Shown here: piece after piece, positions 52,945 through 61,616 of the stretch
How positions within the stretch are numbered: the first letter of the stretch is position 1
Layout of the letters: each line of letters opens with the position of its first letter
Source of the DNA: DASYAE01 sp036501535
GTDB taxonomy: Bacteria > Actinomycetota > Actinomycetes > Streptomycetales > Catenulisporaceae
Reading direction: 5' to 3'
Length of the DNA stretch: 64,000 nt
NCBI GenBank assembly: GCA_036501535.1
Contig: DASYAE010000203.1
Location: 1 to 64,000 of the forward strand
The notes under the pieces: generated by a model
Seen by the model: only the letters and a program-made list of their open reading frames with translations
Databases searched by the model: none
Told to the model about the DNA's origin: nothing
Position numbers and translations under genes: made by a program

Positions 52945-54776
52945 CGCCCGTCCTCTCCCGCGGCGGCCGGCTCGTGGGCCGCGTGTTCCAGCAGGGTCAT
53001 GAAGGCCCGGTTGAGCAGCGCGTGGTCGGCCTGGCGCAGCGGACGGCGGCTCAGCAGCAGCGCCTGGCCGTAGAGCCCTTCGACGGCGCTCGCGGCCAGG
53101 TCGCGGTCCCGGATCGACGCGACCTTGCGCACCAGCGCGCACTGGTGGTTCAGCACGAGCTGGGCGCGCGGCCCCGCGGACCTCAGCGCGCCGAGGATGT
53201 CGGACCACAGCGGGTCGGCGCCCGCCTCGTGCTCCGCGCGCAGCCGCTCGTGCCGCGCCTCGCGGTTGTCGACCAGCAGCGCCGGAATGGTCACCGGGTG
53301 GAAGCTGCGCAGCGCCACGTCGCAGCCGTGCTGGTCGACCACGTCGCGGGCCAGGGCCAGGAATCCGGCGGCGGCCAGCTCCTGCGCCGGGTCGATGCTC
53401 TCCAGGTGCGCGGTCACCGTGGCCGGATCGAGGTCGAGCACAGATATCTGTGGCCTGATCTCGGGCAGCCGGCGGACGAGTTCGTGGTCGTACGTGTATC
53501 CGCCGTTGACCACGGCGAGCCCGGCCGCCGACGCGATCGAGGCCACCTGGCGGAACTCCTCGACGGTCTGCGTCACCAGGATCACCGGGTGCGCCGCGGC
53601 GAACTCGTCCAGCGTGATCGTCCCGTCCGTCGTCTCGAACGGCAGCCACGGCAGCAGCATGCGCAGCAGCTGGTCGTCGTACCGGGCCAGCGCCTTGACG
53701 GCGAGGTGGTGCACCGACAGGAACCGGTTGAGCAGACCGGGATTGCCCGCCGCCAGCTCGGCCAGCCAGTCGCGCAGCCGCGCGCCGAGCGCGTCGCGCA
53801 CCGCTGCGAGCGTCTCGTCGTCGTACAGCGCCTCGCGGGAGGCCGTCGGCCGCAGCGCGTCGGTGTCCACGACGCAGCGTACGAAGAAGGCCCACTCCGG
53901 CAGCAGCTGCACCGCGTCGTCCGAGAGCAGCATTCCGCGCAGGTGCACGCGATGCCCGGTCGTGCGCGACGGATGCACCGGCGTCGGCAGCACATAGGCC
54001 ACGCCGCGCAGGCCGACGAGGGGCAGGTCCAGGTCGATCACGTCCAGCGGCGTGAACTCGAAGACCCGCCGCGCGTACTCGAACAGTGCGTCGCGGCGCG
54101 CGACCATCGAGCCGTAGGGCCGGTCCCAGACCGGCGGCGTGTCGGTGATCTGTGTCGTCATCCCGGCCTCGGCCAGCGTCACCGGGTACCTCAGGAGGCT
54201 GCCGTAGTGGCGGGCGAGCCGGGCGACCCGGGCGTTCTCGAACCACTCCTCGGCTCCCGGACGGGGCACCAGCGTGACCGTGGTGCCGGGCTCGACCTGC
54301 GCGGAGGCCGGCAGCACCTCGAGCGAGTAACGGCCGTCCGCATAGCCCTGCCACTGCACTGCGGGCGCCTGCGGATCGCGCGCCGAGCGGGTGCGCACAG
54401 TGATCACGTCGGCCACCACGAAGCAGGCCAGCAGCCCGATGCCGAACTGGCCGATGAAATCCGTCCGGGCCAGCGCGATCCCCTCGTCGTCGCGCTTCGA
54501 GCTGTGCCCGATGGTGGCCAGGAAGCGGTGCACCTCGTCCTCGGTCAGGCCAATGCCGGTGTCGGTGACCGTCAGCGTGCTGCCGTTGGTGATCGTGATC
54601 GTGATCGAGACCGGCGCCTCCGGATCGGCCTGGCGGCGCGCTGTGATCGCGTCCACCGCGTTCTGCATCAGCTCGCGGATGAAGACGCGCGGGCTGGAGT
54701 AGAGGTGGCGCGAGAGCAGGTCGACCATGCCGCGCAGGTCCACCTGGAATGTGTGCGACGGCTCGGGCTGGGACAC
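52941..54776 (-). CDS. Hsp90/HtpG-family chaperone ATPase
   Basis: 611 residues. The GHKL nucleotide-binding site is complete: RELMQNAVDAI (catalytic Glu about 34, Asn about 38), VTDTGIGLTEDEV (G1), GHSSKR, and DFIGQFGIGLLACFVVAD (G2). The middle domain contains LRGMLLSDDAVQLLPEWAFFVRCVVD, with the HtpG-like ASREALYDDE segment. There is no MEEVD tail; it ends AAAGEDGR. The length is close to E. coli HtpG (624), so it is full-length, but the sequence differs enough to be a paralogue. It is coupled to the downstream TPR gene, which is unusual. Confidence 0.86.
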   Translation of the reverse strand: MSQPEPSHTFQVDLRGMVDLLSRHLYSSPRVFIRELMQNAVDAITARRQADPEAPVSITITITNGSTLTVTDTGIGLTEDEVHRFLATIGHSSKRDDEGIALARTDFIGQFGIGLLACFVVADVITVRTRSARDPQAPAVQWQGYADGRYSLEVLPASAQVEPGTTVTLVPRPGAEEWFENARVARLARHYGSLLRYPVTLAEAGMTTQITDTPPVWDRPYGSMVARRDALFEYARRVFEFTPLDVIDLDLPLVGLRGVAYVLPTPVHPSRTTGHRVHLRGMLLSDDAVQLLPEWAFFVRCVVDTDALRPTASREALYDDETLAAVRDALGARLRDWLAELAAGNPGLLNRFLSVHHLAVKALARYDDQLLRMLLPWLPFETTDGTITLDEFAAAHPVILVTQTVEEFRQVASIASAAGLAVVNGGYTYDHELVRRLPEIRPQISVLDLDPATVTAHLESIDPAQELAAAGFLALARDVVDQHGCDVALRSFHPVTIPALLVDNREARHERLRAEHEAGADPLWSDILGALRSAGPRAQLVLNHQCALVRKVASIRDRDLAASAVEGLYGQALLLSRRPLRQADHALLNRAFMTLLEHAAHEPAAAGEDGR

Positions 54777-55086
54777 GGTGGTCTACCTCGGGTGCGCGAG
54801 TGCGGACGGGGACTGCGGGCGCCTCGAGCGGCGGCGTGGTAGCTGAGGTCCCGCCATGTCCGGCGATTCACCGCGACGGAAGATGGCCAAGATATGAGCC
54901 CCCCAACCCATGGATCCGCGAAGAGCATGCGCCCGGACCCGCCGCGCAATAAGGACCGGTTGAGCCTACTTATAGCCGCTGCGGGTGGCAACCTCTTTCG
55001 GGGGCGCCGCGCCATGGCGTCAGGGCACGTCGTTTGTACCGAATGCTACGATTCGGCGTGCGCGCGATCGTCAGGGGTGATGGAGC
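54777..55086. other. Divergent region between the Hsp90-like and SRPBCC genes
   Basis: 310 bases without a convincing gene. A perfect inverted repeat CCGAAT-GCTACG-ATTCGG is at 55039-55056, 31 bases before the SRPBCC ATG; it overlaps a -10-like TACGAT. I do not see HAIR or CIRCE heat-shock elements for the Hsp90-like gene. A TTGAGC at about 54960 and CTTATAG at 54970 are too close to be a promoter pair. Confidence 0.4.
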
Positions 55087-55518
55087 ATGCTGCGAACAGA
55101 GGTCACGGTACTCATTCAGGCGTCGCCGGAACGGGTCTGGGACGCGGTGAGCAACGTCGAGGACATGCCGAACTGGACCTCCTCGATGACCAGCGTCCGG
55201 GTGGACTCGCCGGGGGTGATGGGCGTCGGGGCGACCGCCCGGATCAAGCAGCCCAAGCTCGGCACGCTGCGATGGAGGGTGACCGACTGGGCTCCGGGCA
55301 GGTCGTTCGTCTGGGTCGCCCGGCGCGGTGGCGTGGCGGCAGTGGCGGGCCACGAGATCGAGCCGACCGAGCAGGGCGTGCGGCTCACGCTGAGCGTGGA
55401 GCAGAGCGGCCTGCTGGCCCGGCCGGCCGCGGCGCTCACCGGCCGGCTGACGCGCCGTTACCTGACCCTGGAGGCCGACGGCATCAAGAAGGCCAGTGAG
55501 GCGGACAGTACGCGCTGA
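55087..55518 (+). CDS. SRPBCC (START-like) family protein
   Basis: 143 residues with the SRPBCC pattern: TEVTVLIQASPERVWDAVSNVEDMPNW at the N terminus, WRVTDWAPGRSFVWVARRGG in the middle, and a C-terminal amphipathic helix. The fold forms a hydrophobic cavity for lipids or polyketides. Members act as carriers, cyclases or stress proteins; the substrate here is unknown. It ends 30 bases from the convergent UvrA-like gene. ATG 55087 has GATGG just before it. Confidence 0.85.
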   Translation: MLRTEVTVLIQASPERVWDAVSNVEDMPNWTSSMTSVRVDSPGVMGVGATARIKQPKLGTLRWRVTDWAPGRSFVWVARRGGVAAVAGHEIEPTEQGVRLTLSVEQSGLLARPAAALTGRLTRRYLTLEADGIKKASEADSTR

Positions 55519-55548
55519 CGTCGAACGGGCCGGCAACACCAGCTACGG

Positions 55549-57867
55549 TCACCCGGAAACTGCGCGGCGCAGGAACGTCGCCGTGTGCGTCTCCGCCTCG
55601 AGCAGGTCGGCGGGGCGCCCCTGGAACATCAGCCGGCCGCCGTCGGTGCCGCCCTCCGGGCCGAGGTCGATCACCCAGTCGGCGTGTGCGACGACGTCGA
55701 GGTTGTGCTCGACCACCAGGACCGTGCCGCCGTACTCGTCGACCAGCCGGTCGAGCACCGCCAGCAGGTGTTCGACGTCGGACATGTGCAGGCCCGTGGT
55801 CGGCTCGTCGAAGACGTAGACGGCGCTGGAGCGGCGCAAATGCGAGGCCAGCTTGATGCGCTGGCACTCGCCGCCGGACAGCGTGGTCAGCGGCTGGCCC
55901 ATCCGCAGGTAGTCCAGGCCGACGTCGGTGATCGCGTCGAGGACCGAGGCGATCCGGCGATATCTGTGCTCGGCGAAGAAGGCGCGCGCCTCGGCGACCG
56001 TCATCTCGAGCACGTCGCTGATGGAGCGGCCGTCGAGGCGGTATCGCAGCACGTCGTCGGTGAAGCGGCGGCCGCGGCAGGTCCGGCAGGTCGAGGTGAC
56101 GCTGTCCAGGAACGCGAGGTCGGTCTGCGTCACGCCGAGGCCCGCGCAGTCCGGGCACGCGCCCTCGGAGTTGGCGCTGAACAGGGCCGGGCTCACCTTG
56201 TTGGCGGTGGCGAAGGCCTTGCGGACGGGTTCGGACGCGCCGGCGTAGGTCGCCGTGGTCGAGCGGCGGTTAGCGGTCGGCGCGCTCTGGTCGACCACCA
56301 CGGCGTCAGGATACTGAGCGCACAGGACGCCGTGTACGAGCGACGACTTGCCCGACCCGGCGACGCCGGTGACCGCGGTGAAAACGCCGGTCGGGACATC
56401 GAGGTCGATGTCGCGCAGGTTGTGCAGCGTCGCGCCGCGGACCGCCATGGATCCGGTCGGCTTGCGCACGCTCGGCTTGAGCTTCGTCGTCGCCGTCATG
56501 TGCCGCCCGGTGGCGGTGTCCGCGCGGGCCAGCGCCTCCGGATCCCCGGCGAACTCGACCCGGCCGCCGTTCGCGCCGGCGCCCGGCCCGATGTCGATCA
56601 CGTGGTCGGCGGCCGCGATCACGTCCCGGTCGTGCTCGACGACGAGCACGGTGTTGCCCTTGTTCCGCAGCGAGCGCAGCAGCCCGGTGAGCCGGTGCAC
56701 GTCGCGGGCGTGCAGGCCGATGCTCGGCTCGTCGAACACGTACAGCATGTCGTTCAGGCTCGAGGCGAGGTGTCGCACGATCTTGACCCGCTGCGACTCG
56801 CCGCCCGACAGGGTGCTGGTACGCCGGTCCAGGCTCAGGTAGCCCAGGCCGATGTCGGCCAGGTTGCCGACCCGGGCGGTCAGCGCCTCGACGACCGGCG
56901 CCGCGTCCGGCAGGTCGAAGCCGGAGAGCACGTCGAGCAGGGTCTTGGCTTCCATCGCGGCGAGATCGGCGATGTTGCGGCCGGCGATCCGGCACTCCAG
57001 GGTGCGCGCCGCGAGCCGGGTTCCGCCGCAGTCCGGGCAGCACACCGTGGTGGTGAAGTCCTTCGCCATCCGGCGCGAGCGCTCGCCGAGCTGTTCAGCG
57101 TCTTGATCGACGTACAGCCGCCGGAACTTCGCGACCGCGCCCTCGTAGGAGGCGTTGAACTCCTGGCCCATCGCGGTGACTGGCACCGAGCCGGAGGTCG
57201 AGTACAGCAACTCGTGCCGTTCCCGCTCGGTATAGTCGGCCACCCGCTTGTCCGGGTCGAACTTGCCCGAGCCGACCATGATCGCCCAGTTGCGGGACCC
57301 GACCGCGAAGACCGGGGCGAGCAGCGCTCCCTGGCCCAGCGAGCGCTCCGGGTCGAGGAACAGGTCCATGTCGATGTCGGTGATCTCCCCGAGCCCTTCG
57401 CAGCGCGGGCACATGCCGGCGGGCAGGTTGAAGGAGAAGGCGTCGGCGTAACCGATGTGCGGCGTCCCGGCCCGGGAGAACAGCAGCCGCAGGAGCGGTG
57501 CAATGTCGGTGATCGTGCCGACGGTCGAGCGCGCCCCGCCGTGCAGGCGCCGCTGGTCGACCGTGACGACGGCGGGCAGATTCGCGATCGTGTCGACCGC
57601 GGGCCGTCCGTAGGAGGGCAGGAAGCCGCGGACGAAGGCCGGCAGCGTCTCGTTCATCTGCCGCTGCGCCTCCACCGCGACGGTGTCGAAGACGAGCGAG
57701 GACTTGCCGGAGCCGGACACGCCGGTGACGGCGGTCAGCGTCCGCTTCGGAACGGCGACGTCGATGTTGCACAGATTGTGCTCGCGGGCGCCGGTGACCT
57801 CGATCCACTCGGTGACCCGGCGGGCGGGGTCCACGGCCGGAAGGTACGTTCCGCGGGGAATCTTCAT
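55549..57867 (-). CDS. UvrA-like ABC excinuclease homologue (resistance type)
   Basis: 772 residues, shorter than UvrA (about 950). Two ABC modules: Walker A TGVSGSGKSSLVFD and TGVAGSGKSSLVHG; signatures LSGGESQRVKIVRHL and LSGGECQRIKLASHL; Walker B LYVFDEPSIGLH and VYVFDEPTTGLH. Zinc-type Cys clusters (CPRCEGLGEI, CCPDCGGTRL, CPDCAGLG, CRTCRGRRF) are kept. The reduced size suggests loss of UvrB-interaction insertions. Such proteins, for example DrrC and TioU as I recall, confer resistance to DNA-binding antibiotics rather than general repair. It is divergent from a double-MerR regulator. Confidence 0.88.
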   Translation of the reverse strand: MKIPRGTYLPAVDPARRVTEWIEVTGAREHNLCNIDVAVPKRTLTAVTGVSGSGKSSLVFDTVAVEAQRQMNETLPAFVRGFLPSYGRPAVDTIANLPAVVTVDQRRLHGGARSTVGTITDIAPLLRLLFSRAGTPHIGYADAFSFNLPAGMCPRCEGLGEITDIDMDLFLDPERSLGQGALLAPVFAVGSRNWAIMVGSGKFDPDKRVADYTERERHELLYSTSGSVPVTAMGQEFNASYEGAVAKFRRLYVDQDAEQLGERSRRMAKDFTTTVCCPDCGGTRLAARTLECRIAGRNIADLAAMEAKTLLDVLSGFDLPDAAPVVEALTARVGNLADIGLGYLSLDRRTSTLSGGESQRVKIVRHLASSLNDMLYVFDEPSIGLHARDVHRLTGLLRSLRNKGNTVLVVEHDRDVIAAADHVIDIGPGAGANGGRVEFAGDPEALARADTATGRHMTATTKLKPSVRKPTGSMAVRGATLHNLRDIDLDVPTGVFTAVTGVAGSGKSSLVHGVLCAQYPDAVVVDQSAPTANRRSTTATYAGASEPVRKAFATANKVSPALFSANSEGACPDCAGLGVTQTDLAFLDSVTSTCRTCRGRRFTDDVLRYRLDGRSISDVLEMTVAEARAFFAEHRYRRIASVLDAITDVGLDYLRMGQPLTTLSGGECQRIKLASHLRRSSAVYVFDEPTTGLHMSDVEHLLAVLDRLVDEYGGTVLVVEHNLDVVAHADWVIDLGPEGGTDGGRLMFQGRPADLLEAETHTATFLRRAVSG

Positions 57868-57879
57868 CCTTCAAGTTTA
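57867..57879 (-). promoter_or_regulatory. Possible leaderless promoter of the UvrA-like gene
   Basis: On the minus strand a TAAACT hexamer (57879-57874) lies seven bases before the A of the ATG at 57867, so transcription could start at the initiation codon. No spaced Shine-Dalgarno is present (GAAGG touches the ATG). The -35 is not clear, as expected of MerR-type promoters with suboptimal spacing. Confidence 0.4.
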
Positions 57880-57897
57880 TCTTTGAACCAAGAGCGT

Positions 57898-57950
57898 AGA
57901 CTTTTTCGCCAGGATCCAGTGCGTGGTCACATAGGCTGGCCGAAAAGTCT
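57898..57950. promoter_or_regulatory. Inverted repeat in the uvrA-like/merR intergenic region
   Basis: The arms AGACTTTTTCGCCAG (57898-57912) and CTGGCCGAAAAGTCT (57936-57950) match as inverted repeats at 13 of 15 positions, with a 23-base spacer. They lie just upstream of the UvrA-like promoter and within the merR leader. It is the natural candidate operator for the double-MerR protein. Confidence 0.5.
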
Positions 57951-57985
57951 CAAACCAAGCCTAGACCTGGAGCGGAGCCGGACCG

Positions 57986-58738
57986 ATGGCGGCGACCGAT
58001 CGCACGAGCGCGAGTGCGGGCGGGCGCCGCGCGCCGAGGCCGGTCGACCTGGCCCGCCTGGCCGGCGTCTCCACGCAGCACATCAGGAACCTGGAAGCGC
58101 TCGGAGTCCTTCCGCCGGTCGCCCGCACGCCAAGCGGCTACCGCCGGTACGGCCCCGAGCATCTCAGTGCCCTCACGGCCTACCAGGCGCTCGCGGCAGG
58201 GCACGGCGCCGCGGTCGCCCGGGCGATCATGGCCGAGGTCAACCGGGGCGCGCTGCCCGCGGCACTGGCGATCATCGACACCGTCCACGCCAACCTGAGC
58301 AGCCAGCGCCAGTTGCTCGAGGAGACGGGCCGGGCGCTCGACGCCCTGGCGGCGCAGGACTTCGAGGGGATGCCGACGCCGATGCCGACGCCGGGCCTGC
58401 GCATCGGCGAGCTGGCACGGCATCTCGGTGTTCGATCATCGGCCCTGCGCGTCTGGGAGTCGGCCGGCCTTCTGGCGCCGGCGCGGGAAAAAGGCACCGG
58501 CTACCGCAGATATTCGGCATCGGAGATCCGTGACGCGCGCATCATCCACCTCCTGCGACAGAGCAATTACCTGTTCGCACGCATCCGTCCGGTACTGGAA
58601 GGACTGCGCAGCACGGGAAGCGCCAGCGCCCTCCACACCGCCATCGAGGAGCGCCGCGCCGCCCTGGACGCGCGCGCACTGGCGATGCTCGCCGGCGCCG
58701 CCCGGCTGCACCAGCATCTGAGTGCGATCGAACTATGA
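57986..58738 (+). CDS. MerR-family regulator with two HTH domains (TioE-like)
   Basis: A 250-residue protein with two MerR-type winged-helix domains: PVDLARLAGVSTQHIRNLEA (about 21-40, with SGYRRY) and LRIGELARHLGVRSSALRVW (about 140-160, with TGYRRYSASEI). Most MerR proteins have one such domain; the double form matches the TioE-like group. A coiled dimerisation helix between them is plausible (LASQRQLLEETGRALDALA). It is divergent from the UvrA-like gene, so it likely controls it in response to a DNA-binding drug. It converges with the beta-propeller gene by six bases. Confidence 0.88.
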   Translation: MAATDRTSASAGGRRAPRPVDLARLAGVSTQHIRNLEALGVLPPVARTPSGYRRYGPEHLSALTAYQALAAGHGAAVARAIMAEVNRGALPAALAIIDTVHANLSSQRQLLEETGRALDALAAQDFEGMPTPMPTPGLRIGELARHLGVRSSALRVWESAGLLAPAREKGTGYRRYSASEIRDARIIHLLRQSNYLFARIRPVLEGLRSTGSASALHTAIEERRAALDARALAMLAGAARLHQHLSAIEL

Positions 58739-59830
58739 CCTCTGCGAAGCCGGCTTGATGACGTTCAGGGTCGGGGCGAGCCCGCCGAGCCGTGTCGTCA
58801 CGGCGAACAGCATGTCCGCGTGCTCACTCCACGCGAGGCCGTAGACCCCTGATCCGTTCACCTCGTAGGTGCCAGTCGCGGTGGAATCGCCTGGAGCGTA
58901 GAGGTGCACGCTGCCGCTTCCGGCGCCGTCGACTCCCACGGCGATCTCGCCGTTCGGTGCGATGGCGAGCGCGCCGGCGCGCGGGCCGGTCTGGTAGGCC
59001 CGGACCCGGGCGAGGCCGGTCAGCGCCAGCGATGTCGCATAGTACTGACTCGACGCCGTGCAGGTCACGATGACGTCGCGGCCGTCGGAGGTCACGGCCA
59101 GGGCGTGGATCGTGGTGCAGCCGGACGAGGACGCGGTCTGCGCGGTGCGGACCGGGGCGCCGGAGGAGGTGTCGAACTCCTGGACCAGGGCCGGCTGTGC
59201 GTTCGCCGTGGCCGCTATCAGGAGGTCGGGAGCCGACGCCGCGGCCGCGAGCAGGGGAGCTGCGCTGAACGCGGGCTCCGCGTGAAGGGTGACCGCCCCC
59301 GGCGTCGTCCCGGTTCGCCCGGCCAGGTCGAGTACGCCGATGCCGGCCCCGGCCGCGGAGCCGTAGCCGAACCAGACCTCGTCGCCGACCGCCGCCAGGC
59401 TCAGCGGCGCCACGCCCGGGCCGGTGGAGTAGCGCGCGGTCTGCGCGAGTGTGCGGGTGTTGATGACCGCGATGGCGTCGTCGCCGCTCAGTGCGGCGTA
59501 AAGGGTCTGCTGGTCTGCCGAGAGCACCAACGAGGTCGCGCCCTGCTGGTCCGGGATCCGGGTGACTATGCGGCCGTCGAAGTCGGTGACCGCGATCTCG
59601 TCCGACCCCTGGCCGGACGAGACGAACAGGTGGAAGTGCGCCGAATCGACGGCCATGGACGAGAAGCCGGTCAGCGGCAGGATCGTGCTCTGCACGGCGG
59701 CGAACGGGGCGCCGCCGGACCGGCCGGCCTCCATGATCGCCGAGCCGGTGAGGATGAACGCTGCGAAGGACACCAGAACCGACATGAGAATCGGTATCGC
59801 GGCGCGGGCGGAAATGACGCGGGCAGCCAT
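58733..59830 (-). CDS. Secreted or membrane-anchored beta-propeller protein (YncE-like)
   Basis: A 365-residue protein. A signal peptide/membrane anchor occupies residues 7-30 (ISARAAIPILMSVLVSFAAF ILTG), after basic residues. The rest is made of about six to seven propeller blades (GATSLVLSADQQTLYAALSG, DDAIAVINTRTLAQTARYS, LAVTSDGRDVIVTCTASSQYY) of the WD/YncE/NHL-type. The start at ATG 59830 follows GGAGGGGAGAG. Partners and ligand are unknown. The last six bases overlap the end of the convergent merR gene. Confidence 0.83.
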   Translation of the reverse strand: MAARVISARAAIPILMSVLVSFAAFILTGSAIMEAGRSGGAPFAAVQSTILPLTGFSSMAVDSAHFHLFVSSGQGSDEIAVTDFDGRIVTRIPDQQGATSLVLSADQQTLYAALSGDDAIAVINTRTLAQTARYSTGPGVAPLSLAAVGDEVWFGYGSAAGAGIGVLDLAGRTGTTPGAVTLHAEPAFSAAPLLAAAASAPDLLIAATANAQPALVQEFDTSSGAPVRTAQTASSSGCTTIHALAVTSDGRDVIVTCTASSQYYATSLALTGLARVRAYQTGPRAGALAIAPNGEIAVGVDGAGSGSVHLYAPGDSTATGTYEVNGSGVYGLAWSEHADMLFAVTTRLGGLAPTLNVIKPASQRS

Positions 59831-60047
59831 GGTCGAACTCTCCCCTCCAGAACTGCGGGCAGGTTTTACACACCCCGATGACCTGGGAGGTAAGGATGCC
59901 CGTATGCGACCCCTGGTACACCTAAGAATAGCTGGATGCACTGACAGAATTCGGGGCCGCACGTGCTCGTGGAGATTGTGCGAGAGACCAGGTTTCGCCG
60001 CCTGCCGAGCCTTCTCCGGTCACGGCGGCGCAGCGTCAGGTTACTTA

Positions 60048-60692
60048 TTACCGCAGTGTCACCGAGGTCGGACGCACCGCACTGAGGTACTGCGGTGTCC
60101 GAGACGACTGGCGCGGTGCGACCGCCCGGCCGGTCTTCTCGTCGATGCGGCCGGCCGCGAGGCCCCGGTCGGCCAGCATGCGCAGGATGAACGGGACCGC
60201 GTCGACCGTGGTCAGGTAGCCGTTGTCGTGCATCAGGATGATGCCGCCGGGCTGCACCGTCGCGGCCGCGTCGGCGATCTCGCCGGTGCCCGCGCCGGCC
60301 CAGTCGCGGGTGTCGACCGTCCACAGGGTCTCGGTCAGGCCGAGGGCGGCGGCGGTGGAGCAGACCTCGGCGTCGGTGTCGCCGTAGGGCGGTCGGAAGA
60401 GGGTCGGCGTGCGGCCGGTGATGTGGGCGATCGCGCGCTGCGTCTTGGCGATCTCGTCGTGGGTGGCGTGCTGGCCGATGCGGGTGAGCCGGCGGTGGGT
60501 GAAGCCGTGGTTGCCGATCCACATGCCGGCCGCGCTCAGGGCACGAAGATGGTCCGGGTGCCGCACCGCGTGCTCGCCCCAGATGAAGAACGTCGCCTTG
60601 GCGCCGCCCGCCTTCAGCGCGGCCAGCAGCGCCCGGGTGGAGCCCGGGTTCGGCCCGTCGTCGAAGGTCAGGGCCACATAGCGTTTGTCCAC
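60048..60692 (-). CDS. NodB-type polysaccharide deacetylase
   Basis: 214 residues. Motif 1 TFDDGPNPGST (catalytic Asp and metal Asp), motif 2 GNHGFTHRRL (metal His pair, as NH-x3-H), motif 3 RPPYGDTDAEV, motif 4 TVDTRDWAGAG, and motif 5 ILMHDNGYLT, all in family order. It removes acetyl groups from N-acetyl sugars of peptidoglycan, chitin or exopolysaccharide. No signal peptide or membrane segment is visible: the catalytic motif starts at residue 10, unlike most secreted members. GTG start. It is the last gene before the cupin operon on the same strand, 96 bases away. Confidence 0.88.
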   Translation of the reverse strand: MDKRYVALTFDDGPNPGSTRALLAALKAGGAKATFFIWGEHAVRHPDHLRALSAAGMWIGNHGFTHRRLTRIGQHATHDEIAKTQRAIAHITGRTPTLFRPPYGDTDAEVCSTAAALGLTETLWTVDTRDWAGAGTGEIADAAATVQPGGIILMHDNGYLTTVDAVPFILRMLADRGLAAGRIDEKTGRAVAPRQSSRTPQYLSAVRPTSVTLR

Positions 60693-60788
60693 CAGAAACT
60701 CCGAACGGTGCGGTGCGCCGACAGATGCGGCAGTGCGGATTGTGGGTACTGAGACGCCCGGGAGGTCCGGGCGCAGGGTGCCGCCTCG

Positions 60789-61616
60789 CTACTTCGGCGG
60801 TCCGAACGGGTAGGTGTCGAGCCGCCCGCACATGCCGAACGTCCGCGCGTCCGTCTCCGGCGGCGGTTCGGCGCGCAGCCCGGCCGCGAGCAGATGGTCG
60901 ATCCAGCCTTCGCGTAGCGCTGCGATGTGGCCGGCGGTGCGTTGGGCCGCGGCGAGCGGTCCGGACCGCCAGACGCCCTCCCACGCGTCCAGCCGGTCCG
61001 CGCGCAGGGCGATGGCCTGCCGGTAGAACTCGGCGAGCGCCTCGATGTCGCCCGCGCCGATCTCCTTGGCCAGCCGCAGATACCCCTCGACTGCCAGGTC
61101 GCGGCGCCGGCGCGCGGCCTGCTCGTCGCCGGCCTGCGCAGCGTGCTGATAGGCGTCCGGGTCGGCCAGGATCTCCGGCGGGAAGGTCAGCACCGCGTCG
61201 CCGGCCTCCGGCAGGCCACTGTTCTGCATCACCACGACGACGCGCAGCGCGCCGTCCAGATTCACTGCGCGGTGCACCGTTCCCGGGCCGAACCAGGCGA
61301 CCACTCCGCTGTGCAGCGGCGTCTTCTCGGCCCCTGAGGCGGTCAGCGTGTGCAGCTCGCCGTTGCCGCCGACGACCACGTATGCCTCGGTGCAGGCCAA
61401 GTGAACGTGCGGGGAGCCACCGCAGTGGCCGTCTGCGGCGGTCCAGTCGTAGACCTGCAGGCCGGAGACCGCGGTGCCGCCTGGGAAGGCCGGCGGCTCG
61501 GCCCCGCTGCGGGCACGGGCCAGCGCCTGGCTCAGGCTGTGGTCGGGGTTCGTGCTCGAGCCCTGGCTCTGGCCTGGATTCTGCTCGCGGGCCTGCGGAT
61601 CCGGCTGCGTCACCAT
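60789..61616 (-). CDS. Cupin-domain protein (sugar-metabolism type)
   Basis: 275 residues. Cupin core about 60-125: SPHVHLACTEAYVVVGGNG (His-x-His and Glu metal ligands) and the second motif PGTVHRAVN. An N-terminal Ser/Pro-rich tail (about 40 residues) and a C-terminal helical region (DPDAYQHAAQAGDEQAARRR) flank it. It is probably a sugar-binding or isomerase-type metalloprotein. It overlaps the DUF6807 gene by seven bases and so is coupled to it and, through it, to the Gfo/Idh dehydrogenase. Confidence 0.8.
   Translation of the reverse strand: MVTQPDPQAREQNPGQSQGSSTNPDHSLSQALARARSGAEPPAFPGGTAVSGLQVYDWTAADGHCGGSPHVHLACTEAYVVVGGNGELHTLTASGAEKTPLHSGVVAWFGPGTVHRAVNLDGALRVVVVMQNSGLPEAGDAVLTFPPEILADPDAYQHAAQAGDEQAARRRRDLAVEGYLRLAKEIGAGDIEALAEFYRQAIALRADRLDAWEGVWRSGPLAAAQRTAGHIAALREGWIDHLLAAGLRAEPPPETDARTFGMCGRLDTYPFGPPK

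Noticed and set aside
52945..54354. N-terminal extension of the TPR open frame to 54354
   Set aside because: Overlaps the Hsp90-like gene in another frame and gives an Arg/Ala-rich translation; the coupled ATG at 52944 fits far better.
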